DNA of 6,802 nt, taken from assembly GCA_002423075.1 (NCBI GenBank), contig DIUS01000103.1, positions 2,905-9,706 on the forward strand, read 5' to 3'. How positions within the stretch are numbered: the stretch's first letter is position 1; every line of letters begins with the position of its first letter. The notes under the pieces were generated by a model. That model made no database searches, had not been told where the DNA came from, and saw nothing but the letters and a program-made list of their open reading frames with translations. Made by a program: the position numbers and the translations under genes. Positions 6,797-6,802 of this stretch are shown here, one piece after another. The DNA comes from Microbacteriaceae bacterium UBA6152. Its GTDB lineage: Bacteria; Actinomycetota; Actinomycetes; Actinomycetales; Microbacteriaceae.

Positions 6797-6802
6797 GCTG
6801 AC

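Overview
The window is ordinary core-genome sequence from a high-GC Gram-positive bacterium. G or C fills nearly every codon third position. The protein wording, the gene set and the GTG-started genes with a TAGnCT box just upstream point to Actinobacteria, most likely Microbacteriaceae; that family-level guess is inference from memory, not from a search. There are five protein-coding genes, one of them cut by the left edge, packed with almost no intergenic space. I see no RNA gene, insertion sequence, CRISPR array or phage gene.

Layout: positions 1-3095 (+) hold the last ~1030 codons of smc, the condensin ATPase (coiled coil, hinge, second coiled coil, C-terminal ATPase head); the N-terminal head lies outside the window. 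Three bases later, in convergent orientation, is pncB (3099-4418, -), nicotinate phosphoribosyltransferase of NAD salvage. A 158-bp divergent promoter region (4419-4576) separates pncB from a tight operon on the + strand: murI (glutamate racemase, 4577-5425), rph (RNase PH, 5422-6171, overlapping murI by 4 bp) and rdgB (dITP/XTP pyrophosphatase, 6176-6796, 4 bp after rph). A murI/rph/rdgB neighbourhood with a pncB gene nearby on the opposite strand is, as I recall, also found in mycobacteria, so the cluster is ancestral actinobacterial housekeeping.

How the genes relate: MurI makes D-glutamate for peptidoglycan, Rph trims tRNA 3' ends, RdgB removes deaminated purine nucleotides, PncB feeds NAD synthesis and SMC compacts and segregates chromosomes. 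All are growth-linked functions, but they do not form one pathway. Both outward-facing genes (pncB and murI) appear to be leaderless, while rph has a recognisable ribosome binding site.

The most interesting structure lies inside smc. Between the second coiled coil and the C-terminal head there is a long acidic, Ala/Pro-rich linker. It contains a perfect 16-bp inverted repeat (2330-2345 / 2389-2404) spanning 75 bp, and the codons there abruptly lose the G/C third-position bias of the rest of the gene. It looks like a small palindromic element that inserted in frame. I found no previously undescribed multi-gene system.
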